Assembly: GCF_003730115.1 (NCBI RefSeq)
Contig: NZ_RJVP01000003.1
Coordinates: forward strand, 124,001 to 188,000
DNA from: Pseudomethylobacillus aquaticus
Lineage (GTDB): Bacteria > Pseudomonadota > Gammaproteobacteria > Burkholderiales > Methylophilaceae
Length of the DNA: 64,000 nucleotides
Direction: 5' to 3'
The position numbers and the translations under genes are program-made. Each line of letters opens with the position of its first letter. Position 1 is the first letter of the stretch. The notes below the pieces were generated by a model that saw only the letters and a program-made list of their open reading frames with translations, was not told where the DNA came from and did not search any database. Of this stretch, positions 45,254 through 54,715 are shown piece by piece.

Positions 45254-48200
45254 TCAGAGCAGCACCTTCTCGATACCACCGTTATTGGCCTTGTGCACGT
45301 ACTCCTGCATCCAGTTCTCACCCAGGATGTGCTTGGCCATTTCGACCACGATGTAATCGGCCTGAACACCAGTGTCTTCACCATAACGTGCCAGACCTTG
45401 CAGGCAGCTTGGGCAGGAGGTCAGGATCTTGACGTCCTGCTCGGGCGCACCCGGCGTCAGGCCCAGCTTCTCCATGCCCTTTTCCAGCTCTTCCTGCTTG
45501 CGCATCTTCACTTGCGTGGCAATGTCAGGACGGGCGACTGCAAACGTACCGGATTCACCGCAGCAACGGTCATTCAAGGCAACGTCAGTATTCATCAGCG
45601 CATTGGTGACCTTGAGCGGTGCGTAGGTCTTCATGGGCGAGTGGCATGGGTCGTGGTACATATAACGCACGCCGGTCACGCCCTCGATCTTCATGCCCTT
45701 TTCCATCAGGTACTCATGGATGTCGAGCAGGCGGCAGCCCGGGAAGATCTTCTCGAATTCGTATTTCTGCAGCTGATCCATACAAGTACCACAGGACACG
45801 ATCACGGTCTTGATATCCAGATAGTTCAGCGTATTCGCCACACGGTGGAACTGCACGCGGTTGTCGGACGTGATCTGCTGACCCTTGTCGTGATTGCCTG
45901 CCGAAGTCTGCGGGTAACCGCAGCACAGATAGCCAGGCGGCAGTACAGTGATGGCCCCGGTTTCGTACAGCATGGCCTGCGTGGCCAGACCGACCGTGGA
46001 GAACAGACGCTCGGAACCGCAGCCCGGGAAATAGAACACGGCTTCGGAATCGTCGTTGGTCTTTTCCGGGTTACGGATCACCGGGATCATGGTGTCATCT
46101 TCGATGCCCAGCAGCGCGCGCGAGGTCTTGGTCGGCATGGCCTTGGGCATGGGGCGGTTCAGGAAGTGGATCACCTGCGCCTTGATCTCGGGCTTGCCCA
46201 GCGTGGCCGGTGGACGCTTTTTGAACGCCGTCAGCAGGCCTAGCTTCTTGGCGATGCTGTGTGCAAAGTTCTGCGCACGGTAGCCAAAGCCCACCATGAA
46301 GCTGCGCATCAGCTTGATAGTGGCCGGGTCCTTGATATTCAGGAAGGTCATCGCCAGCGAGGTGCCGGGATTGAAATGCTTCTTGCCCTGCTCGCGCAGG
46401 AAGTTGCGCATGGCGATCGATACGTCACCGAAGTCGATATCCACGGGGCACGGCTTTTCGCAACGGTGGCACACCGTGCAATGGTCTGCCACGTCGTTGA
46501 ACTCGTCGAAGTGCTTGATGGAGATGCCACGCCGCGTCTGCTCTTCGTACAGGAAAGCCTCGATCAACAGCGAGGTGCCGAGGATCTTGTTGCGCGGGCT
46601 GTACAGCAGGTTGGCGCGCGGTACGTGCGTGCTGCACACCGGTTTGCACTTGCCGCAGCGCAAGCAATCACTGATGGAATCGGCGATCTCGCCGATGGCC
46701 GACTGTTCCATGATGATGGATTCGGCCTCCAGCAGGGAGAACGAGGGCGTGTAGGCATCATCCAGGCCGGAGCCAGCCATGAGCTTGCCCTTGTTGAAAC
46801 GGCCTTCCGGATCGACCTTTTGCTTATAAGCCGCGAACGTGCTGATGGTCTTCTCGTCGAGGAATTCCATCTTGGTGATGCCAATGCCGTGTTCGCCCGA
46901 GATCACGCCATCCAGCGACTTAGCCAGCGCCATCACGCGCGCTACCGCAGCGTGGGCGTCCTGCATCATGCCGTAATCATCGGAATTGACCGGGATGTTG
47001 GTGTGCACGTTACCGTCACCGGCATGCATGTGCAGCGCGATGAACACGCGCGACTTCAGCACACGCTTGTGTATCTCGTCCAGCTTTTCCAGCAGGTTGC
47101 GGTATTCGCGGCCCGTGAACAGCTCCTGCAAGGGCTTTTTCAGCTCGCGTTTCCAGGACACGCGCAGCTCATACGACTGCACAGCGCGGAAGATATTCTC
47201 ATAATGGCCGTAGCGTGCGGCATCCTCAGGCCCCAGCAGGGAAACCGGGCCGTCCGGGTTGTTGAGGATCAGCGTCCAGCGCTCACGCAGTTGTTGCAAC
47301 AAGCCCAAGGATTGCACGCGCTTGGCTTCCAGACGCTCCAGATCAACCTTGGTGTCGTCGTCTTCATAGAGCGGCAAGTCACCGGAAATGAAGGTCTGCA
47401 GCTCGTCCAGCAGACGCAGCTTGTTGTTGATGGACAGCTCGATGTTGATGCGCTCGATGCCGTCCGAGTAATCACCAAGACGCGGCAGCGGGATCACCAC
47501 ATCTTCGTTGATCTTGAAGGCATTGGTGTGCTTGGCGATGGCGGCCGTGCGCGCACGGTCCAGCCAGAACTTCTTGCGTGCTTCGGCCGAAACGGCCACG
47601 AAGCCTTCTCCGCCACGCGCATTGGCGAGGCGCACGATATGCGAGGCCGACTGGCCGACCGCATCTTCATCGTCGCTGGCGATGTCCGCGATCAGCACCA
47701 TCTTGGGCCGCTCGGAACGCGCCGCTTTGGTCGCGTAGCCCACCGCCTTGATGTAACGCTCATCCATGTGCTCCAGGCCGGCCAGCAGCGTGGATTCGGT
47801 CGCGTCCAGATAGTCCTTGATCTCGACGATGGCAGGCACTGCCACTGCCACGTTGCCGAAGAACTCCAGACACACGGTACGCACATGCTTGGGCATGCGG
47901 TGCAGGATGAAGGTAGCCGAGGTGATCAGGCCATCGCAGCCCTCTTTCTGGATACCGGGCAGACCGGACAGGAATTTGTCGGTCACGTCCTTGCCCAGGC
48001 CCACCTTGCGGAAGCTGGGGCCGGGGATCTCGAGGATCTCCGGATCGGCCAGCAGGGTCTTGCCGTCCGTATCAAAGCGGCTGATCTTGAAACGGGCAAG
48101 TTCGATATCGTGGATCTTGCCCAGATTGTGATCCAGACGCTCGATCTCCATCCAGGTAGCGTCTGGCGTCACCATGCGCCAGGAGGAGAGATTATCCAGC

Positions 48201-49072
48201 GCGGTACCCCACAGCACGGCTTTCTTGCCACCGGCGTTCATGGCCACATTACCGCCTATGCAGGAGGCATCCGCCGAGGTCGGGTCACAGGCGAATTCCA
48301 GCCCGGCGTCGCTGGCGGCTTCCATGGCGCGGCGCGTCACCACACCTGCACCACAACGCAAGGTGGCGACCTGACGGCCCACACCTGGCAAGGTGCTCAT
48401 GGTGATACGGCCCAGCGTATCCAGCTTTTCGGTATTGATCACTGCAGACAGCTTGGTCAGCGGTACTGCACCGCCGGTGTAGCCGGTACCGCCTCCGCGT
48501 GGAATGATGGTCAGACCAAGCTCGATACAGGCTTTGACGATGGCGGCGACTTCTTCTTCCGTATCCGGGTTGACCACCACGAAGGGGTACTCCACGCGCC
48601 AGTCGGTGGCGTCCGTGACATGCGACACACGGGCCAGGCCGTCGAACTGGATATTGTCCTTGCGCGTGATCTTGCCCAGCTTGCTTAGCGCCTTCTTGCG
48701 CAGGGCTTCGATATCACGGAATTCGTTCTCGAAGCTGGTGACCGCAGCACGCGCGGCTTCCACCAGCTTCTGGACCTTGGTGTTACCGTTGCTACGGTCG
48801 TCGATGGCATTGATGCGGTGATGCAGGGCCTCGATCAGTGCCTTGCGACGTTTTTTGTTGGCAAGCAGGTCGTCCTGCAAGTAGGGATTGCGTGTGACCA
48901 CCCACAGATCACCGAGCACCTCGAACAGCATGCGGGCAGAGCGGCCGGTCTTGCGCTCGCCGCGCAGCTCATCAAGGATGTCCCAAACTTCTACACCCAG
49001 GAATCGTATGACGATTTCACGGTCAGAGAAGGAGGTGTAGTTGTACGGTATTTCGCGTAATCGGGTGGTCAT
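45254..49072 (-). CDS. DUF3683 / FAD-linked oxidase / Fe-S fusion oxidoreductase
   Basis: 1272 residues, consistent with this unusually large family. The N-terminal DUF3683 region covers about residues 1-150. An FAD-binding type 4 domain follows ([20 protein letters not shown] within about 190-210), then an FAD-oxidase C domain ending in [15 protein letters not shown] and SGEHGIG. Two [4Fe-4S] motifs follow ([14 protein letters not shown] and [14 protein letters not shown]). Two CCG domains are C-terminal ([29 protein letters not shown]). The design resembles D-lactate or glycolate dehydrogenases, passing electrons to quinone; the substrate is unproven. The gene is divergent from the TlpA-like gene. 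Confidence 0.88.
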   Translation of the reverse strand: MTTRLREIPYNYTSFSDREIVIRFLGVEVWDILDELRGERKTGRSARMLFEVLGDLWVVTRNPYLQDDLLANKKRRKALIEALHHRINAIDDRSNGNTKVQKLVEAARAAVTSFENEFRDIEALRKKALSKLGKITRKDNIQFDGLARVSHVTDATDWRVEYPFVVVNPDTEEEVAAIVKACIELGLTIIPRGGGTGYTGGAVPLTKLSAVINTEKLDTLGRITMSTLPGVGRQVATLRCGAGVVTRRAMEAASDAGLEFACDPTSADASCIGGNVAMNAGGKKAVLWGTALDNLSSWRMVTPDATWMEIERLDHNLGKIHDIELARFKISRFDTDGKTLLADPEILEIPGPSFRKVGLGKDVTDKFLSGLPGIQKEGCDGLITSATFILHRMPKHVRTVCLEFFGNVAVAVPAIVEIKDYLDATESTLLAGLEHMDERYIKAVGYATKAARSERPKMVLIADIASDDEDAVGQSASHIVRLANARGGEGFVAVSAEARKKFWLDRARTAAIAKHTNAFKINEDVVIPLPRLGDYSDGIERINIELSINNKLRLLDELQTFISGDLPLYEDDDTKVDLERLEAKRVQSLGLLQQLRERWTLILNNPDGPVSLLGPEDAARYGHYENIFRAVQSYELRVSWKRELKKPLQELFTGREYRNLLEKLDEIHKRVLKSRVFIALHMHAGDGNVHTNIPVNSDDYGMMQDAHAAVARVMALAKSLDGVISGEHGIGITKMEFLDEKTISTFAAYKQKVDPEGRFNKGKLMAGSGLDDAYTPSFSLLEAESIIMEQSAIGEIADSISDCLRCGKCKPVCSTHVPRANLLYSPRNKILGTSLLIEAFLYEEQTRRGISIKHFDEFNDVADHCTVCHRCEKPCPVDIDFGDVSIAMRNFLREQGKKHFNPGTSLAMTFLNIKDPATIKLMRSFMVGFGYRAQNFAHSIAKKLGLLTAFKKRPPATLGKPEIKAQVIHFLNRPMPKAMPTKTSRALLGIEDDTMIPVIRNPEKTNDDSEAVFYFPGCGSERLFSTVGLATQAMLYETGAITVLPPGYLCCGYPQTSAGNHDKGQQITSDNRVQFHRVANTLNYLDIKTVIVSCGTCMDQLQKYEFEKIFPGCRLLDIHEYLMEKGMKIEGVTGVRYMYHDPCHSPMKTYAPLKVTNALMNTDVALNDRCCGESGTFAVARPDIATQVKMRKQEELEKGMEKLGLTPGAPEQDVKILTSCPSCLQGLARYGEDTGVQADYIVVEMAKHILGENWMQEYVHKANNGGIEKVLL

Positions 49073-49194
49073 GAATCAGACGATAGTCAAAGAGGATATT
49101 GTATCACGCCGGTCAGACGCGACGAAAAGCCGGGAGTTCGACAATCAAGTGAAAACACAGGACAATGCGCCCTGATGTGGAGACTGCAAACAAG

Positions 49195-49710
49195 ATGAAC
49201 GCGTTTTTTCTCAAGCCACGTAACTGGCTGCTGCCCTTGATTTTAGTTGGCCTGCTGGCCTTTCTTGGCTTGTCCCTGAAAGACAAACCGACAGCGCCCG
49301 AGGTCACCTTCACCACGCTTAACAACGAGCAGATCACGCTGCAGCAATTGCGTGGCAAAGTGGTGCTGGTGAATTTCTGGGCCACGGACTGCCCAGGCTG
49401 CATCGCCGAGATGCCGCAGTTGATCAATACCTACAAGCAATACCATGAGCAGGGTTTCGAGCTGGTCGCAGTGGCCATGTCCTACGATCCGCCCAGCCAT
49501 GTGCTCAATTACACTAAAAAGAATGCACTGCCTTTCCCGGTCATGCACGATGGCTTTGGCGAAGTCGCCAAGGCGTTTGGCGACGTGAAGCTGACGCCCA
49601 CTGCCTTCCTGCTCGACAGTGAAGGCCGCATCATTCAGCGCGTGATCGGCGAACTGGATTTCACCCGCCTGCATCAACTGCTCGACACCCACCTCAAGAA
49701 AGCCTCCTGA
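49195..49710 (+). CDS. TlpA/ResA-like thioredoxin-fold protein
   Basis: 171 residues from ATG 49195 (MNAFFLKPRNW). An N-terminal membrane anchor or signal (LLPLILVGLLAFLGLSL) precedes a thioredoxin-fold domain with active-site WATDCPGC. It is probably a periplasmic thiol reductase, possibly in cytochrome maturation. An upstream GTG/ATG option at 49165 adds ten residues. hemJ follows after 1 base. Confidence 0.86.
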   Translation: MNAFFLKPRNWLLPLILVGLLAFLGLSLKDKPTAPEVTFTTLNNEQITLQQLRGKVVLVNFWATDCPGCIAEMPQLINTYKQYHEQGFELVAVAMSYDPPSHVLNYTKKNALPFPVMHDGFGEVAKAFGDVKLTPTAFLLDSEGRIIQRVIGELDFTRLHQLLDTHLKKAS

Positions 49711-49711
49711 T

Positions 49712-50125
49712 ATGTTATGGATCAAGGCCTGGCATATCATTTTCATGGTGACCTGGTTCGCCGGGCTGTTTTATCTGCCACGGCTGTTCGTCTACCATGC
49801 CATGTGCGCAGACAGCGCCAGCAACGAGCGCTTCAAGATCATGGAGCGCAAACTGTTCTACGGCATCATGACGCCGGGCGCGATCTTCACCATCGTGTTC
49901 GGCGTTTGGCTATGGCTGGGATATGGCCACGCCGGCGGCTGGCTGCATGCCAAACTGGCACTGGTCGCCGGCCTGCTTGTCTACCACATCTACTGCGGCA
50001 AACTGCTGCTCGATTTCAAGCATGACCGCAACACACGCAGCCATGTCTACTACCGCTGGTTCAACGAAGTGCCAGTATTGGCGCTGATCGCCATCGTGGT
50101 GCTTGTGGTAGTCAAGCCTTTCTAG
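49712..50125 (+). CDS. hemJ: protoporphyrinogen IX oxidase HemJ
   Basis: 137 residues with four membrane helices. The family features are visible: an early histidine in WIKAWHIIFMVTWFAG, LPRLFVYHA, and the conserved Arg/Asn loop RWFNEVPVL near the C-terminus. It oxidises protoporphyrinogen IX to protoporphyrin IX in heme synthesis in the inner membrane. Its ATG lies 1 base after the thioredoxin-like gene. Confidence 0.92.
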   Translation: MLWIKAWHIIFMVTWFAGLFYLPRLFVYHAMCADSASNERFKIMERKLFYGIMTPGAIFTIVFGVWLWLGYGHAGGWLHAKLALVAGLLVYHIYCGKLLLDFKHDRNTRSHVYYRWFNEVPVLALIAIVVLVVVKPF

Positions 50126-50139
50126 CAGAATCGCAGCTT

Positions 50140-50883
50140 ATGGACATTCTCAATTCCGGCTGGTTGATCAGCATGAGCAAGAAATCCGGCAAGACGCCAC
50201 AGGCGCGCTTGTTGGCCCTGTTCGACCTGCTGGATGACTGGCTGGAAGCACCGCAGATACGTGACAACATCAGCAAGCAAACACCTGCCGCGACGCCTGG
50301 CACCGAGATGTTTGCTTTCCTGAGCGAACAGGCGCGTGCTGCTGGTGCGCTGCTGCCAGAGTTACTGGCTCAGCAACTGTATGCCATCGCCTACCACGGC
50401 CTGCTACAGGCACTCTGCGATGAGAAACCGCACCATGCCCTGCTGCATGCAAAAAAAGCGGCTGGCGCCCTTATCGCGGCGCTGACGGAAAAGGAAAGAC
50501 GTCCAATCAAAGCGGCTTATGTCGCTACAGCAGGCCTGATGGTGGCCAGCTTCGTTCTGGGTGGCTGGTTATGGCAAAGCACGCCAGCAGTGGTGGTCGC
50601 CAGTGCCAATGCGCCTGCCCCTGTCGCCGCCATGCCGGTGCGCGTACACAACAATCCGGCTAACATCGCCGAGATCTACGCCACCATGGAGCAGATGCGC
50701 AAAGGGGTATGCCAGTTCCCGGAAGCCTTGCAACTGCCGGATGCGCATAAAAAAGTCTATTTGGAGCTGGTGGTGCAAGGCAAGATCCCCACTGAGCGCG
50801 AAGATCAGTTGCTGGCAAAAGCGCTGATGGAAAAAGTACGCTGCAACTACACGCCCATGCTGATGGCGAACTCGATCAGCTAG
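50140..50883 (+). CDS. hypothetical protein with one central membrane helix
   Basis: 247 residues (or 236 from the ATG at 50173). A helical cytoplasmic part is followed by one membrane helix (YVATAGLMVASFVLGGWLW, about residue 127-145). An Ala/Pro/Val-rich linker leads to a C-terminal helical domain with two cysteines (GVCQFP and VRCNYTP) that could form a disulfide outside. I recognise no family. It is 14 bases after hemJ and precedes a strong terminator, so it ends this operon. Confidence 0.7.
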   Translation: MDILNSGWLISMSKKSGKTPQARLLALFDLLDDWLEAPQIRDNISKQTPAATPGTEMFAFLSEQARAAGALLPELLAQQLYAIAYHGLLQALCDEKPHHALLHAKKAAGALIAALTEKERRPIKAAYVATAGLMVASFVLGGWLWQSTPAVVVASANAPAPVAAMPVRVHNNPANIAEIYATMEQMRKGVCQFPEALQLPDAHKKVYLELVVQGKIPTEREDQLLAKALMEKVRCNYTPMLMANSIS

Positions 50884-50934
50884 CATTACTCCACATCACG
50901 CAAGTCGCATCATCCCGCCCCGGCGGTCAAAAAC

Positions 50935-50962
50935 AAAAAAGCCAACTCGCGTTGGCTTTTTT
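50935..50962. terminator. bidirectional Rho-independent terminator
   Basis: AAAAAAGCCAAC-TCGC-GTTGGCTTTTTT is a perfect inverted repeat with A and T runs, between the convergent hypothetical gene and the SRPBCC gene. Confidence 0.94.
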
Positions 50963-50991
50963 GCATTCTGAATCCCTGTAGCGACTGCAGC

Positions 50992-51510
50992 TTATTCGGC
51001 TGCTTTCTTGATCGCTTCCAGGCCGGATTTGAAAATGCCGGTGATGGTGTCTTTAGCCGTCTTGTCATCCTGACCCGCCTTGGCCGGATTGGATGGGTCC
51101 TGACGCTTGAACATGCTACGCCACACCACGGTCGTCTTGCCGCCTGCGCTTTGCAGCAGCAAGGTGGCGCTGTAGTCACGCACTGGCAGCACGCTTTCGG
51201 TGATCTCGTACTTGATGGTCATGCCAGCGGCATCGTAAGAAGTCAGGGTCTCGTTGATCTTGCCGCCATCTTTCAGCGTCAGTACGCGCGTAGCACCCAC
51301 TTCGCCTTCCTTGCCGCCGGTGATCTCGGTCTTAGCAATGGCAGGATGCCAGCCCATTTCCCCAAACTTGCCCATGATGGCCCAGACCTTGTCAGCAGGA
51401 GCATTGACTTCGATGCTTTCCTTGACACGGATGGTTTCGTCAATCGCGGCAGTTGCCACCAGGGGCAGACACAGCGCCATGCCCAATACGCTTGCAAAAA
51501 ACTTACTCAT
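50992..51510 (-). CDS. exported SRPBCC (START-like) family protein
   Basis: 172 residues from ATG 51510 (MSKFFASVLGMAL) with GAGGTG upstream; the longer frame has no ribosome site. A signal peptide is cleaved near ATAA. The SRPBCC ligand-binding fold is suggested by VNAPADKVWAIMGKFGEMGWHP and the late TVVWRSMFKR strand. The bound ligand is unknown. It is divergent from the TetR gene, whose candidate operator lies between the two. Confidence 0.82.
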   Translation of the reverse strand: MSKFFASVLGMALCLPLVATAAIDETIRVKESIEVNAPADKVWAIMGKFGEMGWHPAIAKTEITGGKEGEVGATRVLTLKDGGKINETLTSYDAAGMTIKYEITESVLPVRDYSATLLLQSAGGKTTVVWRSMFKRQDPSNPAKAGQDDKTAKDTITGIFKSGLEAIKKAAE

Positions 51511-51694
51511 GAAACACCTCGTAATGAATTTTAATGGATATTCCCGACGCTGCTGCAATTCCAGGAGCCAACACTTTACAGGAATCCATCTCGATGTAAA
51601 GCCGCAAGACCCGCGCCGTTACTGGCTTACAGGCATACAAGGTGGGTGAAATCAACCACCACCACAACCACCAAGTGTGCATTTGGAAGTAGAC

Positions 51695-51710
51695 TATACT
51701 GTGCGGTATA
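51695..51710. promoter_or_regulatory. candidate TetR-family operator palindrome
   Basis: TATACTGTGCGGTATA is an inverted repeat of the form TATACnGnnCnGTATA, lying 60 bases before the tetR ATG. The arrangement of a 16-base near-palindrome directly upstream of a TetR gene suggests autoregulation and possibly control of the divergent SRPBCC gene. Confidence 0.55.
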
Positions 51711-51769
51711 TATTTTGTCAACGGCTTGCGCTAAACTAGCTTCATCTACCCGATGTGGAGACAGGCCCC

Positions 51770-52324
51770 ATGTCCCTGCTCAAAGAAAAAATCCTGCAAG
51801 TCGCTTCGGATCTGTTTCAGACCCGCGGCATCAATTCCACTGGCGTGGACACCATCGTGGCCGTGGCCGGCACCACCAAAATGACGCTCTACAAGCACTT
51901 CCACTCCAAGGAAGGCTTGATCATCGAAGTGCTCAACGAGCACTACCGGTACTTCCACGCCTGGCTGAGCGAACGGCTGGATCGCAAGAAGCCGGCTGAA
52001 CGCTTGCAGAAACTGTTTGATTTCATCGAAGAATGGGTCAGCTCGCCTGATTTTCATGGCATGGCCTTTTTGAAGGCTTCCGCCGAGTTCCCAGACGCCA
52101 GCAGCCCCATCCATGAACTGTCCAACACCCACTCGCAGCAGTTCCGCCGCTATCTGGCCGAACTCGCCGCAGATGCAGGCATCGCCGATGCCGAGGGCCT
52201 AGCACTGCAGCTGTCCCTGCTGATAGAAGGTGCGATGCAGGCTGAGCAGATCAAGCGTGGCTCGGGCGCCATCGTGTATGCAAAAAAAGCCGCCAACATC
52301 CTGATCAAGAGCAGCCTGCGTTAA
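51770..52324 (+). CDS. TetR family transcriptional regulator
   Basis: 184 residues from ATG 51770 (MSLLKEKILQVASDLF). The N-terminal helix-turn-helix is typical (INSTGVDTIVAVAGTTKMTLYKHF with the recognition helix around TTKMTLYKHF). The C-terminal ligand-binding domain is all-helical, and no effector can be named. It is 60 bases from the candidate operator. Confidence 0.88.
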   Translation: MSLLKEKILQVASDLFQTRGINSTGVDTIVAVAGTTKMTLYKHFHSKEGLIIEVLNEHYRYFHAWLSERLDRKKPAERLQKLFDFIEEWVSSPDFHGMAFLKASAEFPDASSPIHELSNTHSQQFRRYLAELAADAGIADAEGLALQLSLLIEGAMQAEQIKRGSGAIVYAKKAANILIKSSLR

Positions 52325-52384
52325 GTTTGTTGCCTGTCGCCTGCGCGCTGGCGATAATCATGCTTTTGCAAACGAGTCTTCAGC

Positions 52385-53341
52385 ATGCGCACCCTGATCT
52401 GCGGGTCCCTGGCTTATGACACCATCATGGTGTTCCCAGGCCAATTCAAACAACATATCCTGCCGGAACAGATCCACATTCTGAACGTGGCCTTTCTGGT
52501 GCCAGAGATGCGCCGTGAATTCGGCGGGACCGCTGGCAACATCGCCTACAACCTCAAACTACTCGAAGACGACCCGGTGATCATGGCCACCGTGGGTGAC
52601 GATTTTGGCAGTTACCAGCAATGGCTGGACCAGCATGGCATGAGCAACACTCATGTCACCTCGGTGCCAGGCAGTTATACCGCGCAAGCCTTCATCACCA
52701 CCGACCATGACGACAACCAGATCACCGCCTTCCATCCCGGCGCGATGAACCATTCGCATGTCAACAGCGTGCGTGATGCCAAAGAGATCGATATCGCCAT
52801 CATCGCGCCGGACGGCCGTGACGGCATGTTCCTGCATGCGCGTGAGTGCTTTGAAGCCGGCATCCCGTTCATGTTCGACCCGGGCCAAGGCCTGCCCATG
52901 TTCAATGGCGAAGAACTGCTGCAGTTTATCGACATGGCCGACTATCTGGCCGTGAATGATTACGAGGCGCAACTATTGCAGGAGAAAACCGGTCTCACGC
53001 TTGAACAGTTGGCTGGAAAAGTCAACGCGCTCATCGTGACGCTGGGTGCACAAGGCTCACATATTTATGCCGATGGTCAACGCTATGTGATCCCTTGCGT
53101 TGAAGCCACATCAGTGGTGGACCCGACCGGCTGTGGGGATGCATACCGTGCCGGCTTGTTGTACGGTATCAGTCGTCACTGGGACTGGCCCAGCATAGGC
53201 CGACTGGCAGCTACGCTGGGTGCCATCAAGATCAGCAGCAACGGTGCACAGAATCACAAAGCCAGCCGCACAGAGATCGAAGACATCTACACCCGTGCGC
53301 TGATGAAAGAAGTGGTGGCAACAGAAAAAACGCAGGCGTAA
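52385..53341 (+). CDS. PfkB-family carbohydrate/nucleoside kinase
   Basis: 318 residues. The N-terminal GSLAYDTIM and GGTAGNIAYNLKLL match ribokinase-like sugar or adenosine kinases. The anion-hole and catalytic motif reads DPTGCGDAYRAGL, where the usual GAGD is GCGD and the catalytic Asp is kept. The substrate cannot be chosen from sequence; similar genes are annotated adenosine kinase or carbohydrate kinase. It follows the TetR gene by 60 bases. Confidence 0.86.
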   Translation: MRTLICGSLAYDTIMVFPGQFKQHILPEQIHILNVAFLVPEMRREFGGTAGNIAYNLKLLEDDPVIMATVGDDFGSYQQWLDQHGMSNTHVTSVPGSYTAQAFITTDHDDNQITAFHPGAMNHSHVNSVRDAKEIDIAIIAPDGRDGMFLHARECFEAGIPFMFDPGQGLPMFNGEELLQFIDMADYLAVNDYEAQLLQEKTGLTLEQLAGKVNALIVTLGAQGSHIYADGQRYVIPCVEATSVVDPTGCGDAYRAGLLYGISRHWDWPSIGRLAATLGAIKISSNGAQNHKASRTEIEDIYTRALMKEVVATEKTQA

Positions 53342-53409
53342 CACCCGCTCGTCAATCACTCGTTAATGCAAGTAACAAAAGACAGCAATTTCAAGCTCAG
53401 GAGCTCGAT

Positions 53410-53862
53410 ATGAACATCACCAAACTGATCATGGTTCTGATCTGCAGCGCGGTATTGGCCGGTTGTGCCAGTTCCAATTCCGGCGCAGTCTACAAACGCG
53501 GTGAGGCACGTCAGGTACAGACCGTGAAAATGGGCACAGTGGAAAGTGTACGTACTGTCAAACTGGAAGGTACCAAGAGTCCGGTCGGTACCGTAGGCGG
53601 CGCCGCTGTAGGCGGCATCGCCGGCAGCACCATAGGCGGCGGCCGTGGTTCTGCCATCGCCACTGTGATCGGCGCCATCGTGGGCGGCATCGCGGGTTCT
53701 GCGGTCGAAGAAGGTGTCACCCGATCGGATGGCCTGGAAATCACCATCAAGCTCGACAGCGGTGGCATGATCGCCGTGGTACAGGAAGCCGACGTGCAGT
53801 TCAAACCAGGTGACCGTGTACGGCTGCTGGAAAGTGGCGGCACTACGCGCGTGACCCTTTAA
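53410..53862 (+). CDS. glycine-zipper outer-membrane lipoprotein (SlyB/Pcp-like)
   Basis: 150 residues. Lipobox VLAGCASS is at about residue 16-23. A glycine-zipper pair follows (AAVGGIAGSTIGGGRG and IGAIVGGIAGSAVEEG). The C-terminal region carries a small beta-rich domain ending in VRLLESGGTTRVTL. Members are outer-membrane lipoproteins important for envelope integrity. Shine-Dalgarno CAGGAG precedes the ATG. Confidence 0.87.
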   Translation: MNITKLIMVLICSAVLAGCASSNSGAVYKRGEARQVQTVKMGTVESVRTVKLEGTKSPVGTVGGAAVGGIAGSTIGGGRGSAIATVIGAIVGGIAGSAVEEGVTRSDGLEITIKLDSGGMIAVVQEADVQFKPGDRVRLLESGGTTRVTL

Positions 53863-53881
53863 GCACAAGGCATTCATCCAA

Positions 53882-53926
53882 GCGTCAAGTTCCAGTCACG
53901 CCACTGTCATGTGGCGACCTTATCTT
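53882..53926 (+). promoter_or_regulatory. candidate Pho box and -10 upstream of olsB-plsC
   Basis: GTCA-core 7-mers GCGTCAA (53882), CAGTCAC (53893) and CTGTCAT (53904) occur in exact 11-base phase; the third is a perfect Pho repeat. A -10-like TATCTT starts at 53921, ten bases after the last repeat, the spacing typical of PhoB-activated promoters. A CGCCAC/GTGGCG hairpin overlaps the third repeat and is an alternative explanation. Confidence 0.45.
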
Positions 53927-53960
53927 GCTCTGGTCTACTCAACAGGCCAGAGGAATCACC

Positions 53961-54707
53961 ATGCTGGAACGGCGTTTATCACCCAAGGCAGCGGAGGACG
54001 ATGCTCCGCTGCACATCAGTTTTGCCCGCAACCCGTCTGAAGTCGCTGAAGCGCAGCGCCTGCGCTACCGTATCTTTGTTGAAGAAATGGGTGCCAACTT
54101 GCCCAGTAAGGACGGTTACGACCGTGACGGCTTTGACGCTTTCTGCGACCACCTGCTGGTACGCAACAACAACGGTGAAGTGGTCGGCACCTACCGCATA
54201 TTGAGCCCATTCATGGCCAATGAAGCCGGTGGCTATTACTCGGCGGCCGAGTTCGACCTGAGCCGTTTGAGCCCCTTGTTCGATCGTACTGTAGAAGTCG
54301 GCCGCGCCTGCGTGCATGAGGATTATCGCCATGGCGGCACCATCACCATGCTGTGGGCAGGCTTGGCCAAATACATGCAAACCAACCGTTATGAATACAT
54401 GATAGGCTGCGGCAGCGTAGGCATGGGTGACGGTGGACACATGGCAGCCAGTCTTTATAATAGATTGCGTGAAGACTATTTGTCGCCCGCTGAATACCGC
54501 GTATTTCCACGTGTTCCGCTGCCACTGGATGCGTTGCGCAGCGACATGCCAGCCACCATCCCGCCATTGATGAAAGGCTACCTGCGACTGGGTGCTTATA
54601 TCTGTGGCGAACCGGCCTGGGATCCTGACTTCAACACCGCTGACATGCTGGTGATGCTGCCGCTGTCGCGTTTGAACAAACGTTACGCAGCGCACTTTTT
54701 CAAATAA
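53961..54707 (+). CDS. olsB: GNAT-family N-acyltransferase, OlsB-like (lyso-ornithine lipid synthesis)
   Basis: 248 residues from ATG 53961 with AGAGGA upstream; the TTG at 53925 is also open but lacks a site. The pattern of OlsB/hemolysin-type acyltransferases is seen: AQRLRYRIFVEEMGA, the FCDHLLVR strand, VVGTYRIL, and VEVGRACVHEDYR. OlsB adds a 3-hydroxyacyl chain from acyl-ACP to ornithine. The acyltransferase at 54716 follows within 8 bases, consistent with the OlsB/OlsA pair that makes ornithine lipids. Confidence 0.8.
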   Translation: MLERRLSPKAAEDDAPLHISFARNPSEVAEAQRLRYRIFVEEMGANLPSKDGYDRDGFDAFCDHLLVRNNNGEVVGTYRILSPFMANEAGGYYSAAEFDLSRLSPLFDRTVEVGRACVHEDYRHGGTITMLWAGLAKYMQTNRYEYMIGCGSVGMGDGGHMAASLYNRLREDYLSPAEYRVFPRVPLPLDALRSDMPATIPPLMKGYLRLGAYICGEPAWDPDFNTADMLVMLPLSRLNKRYAAHFFK

Positions 54708-54715
54708 CTGAACGG

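Noticed and set aside
46259-48688. 809-codon plus-strand frame antisense to the DUF3683 gene
   Set aside because: The minus-strand gene has clear FAD and Fe-S motifs; the opposite frame has none.
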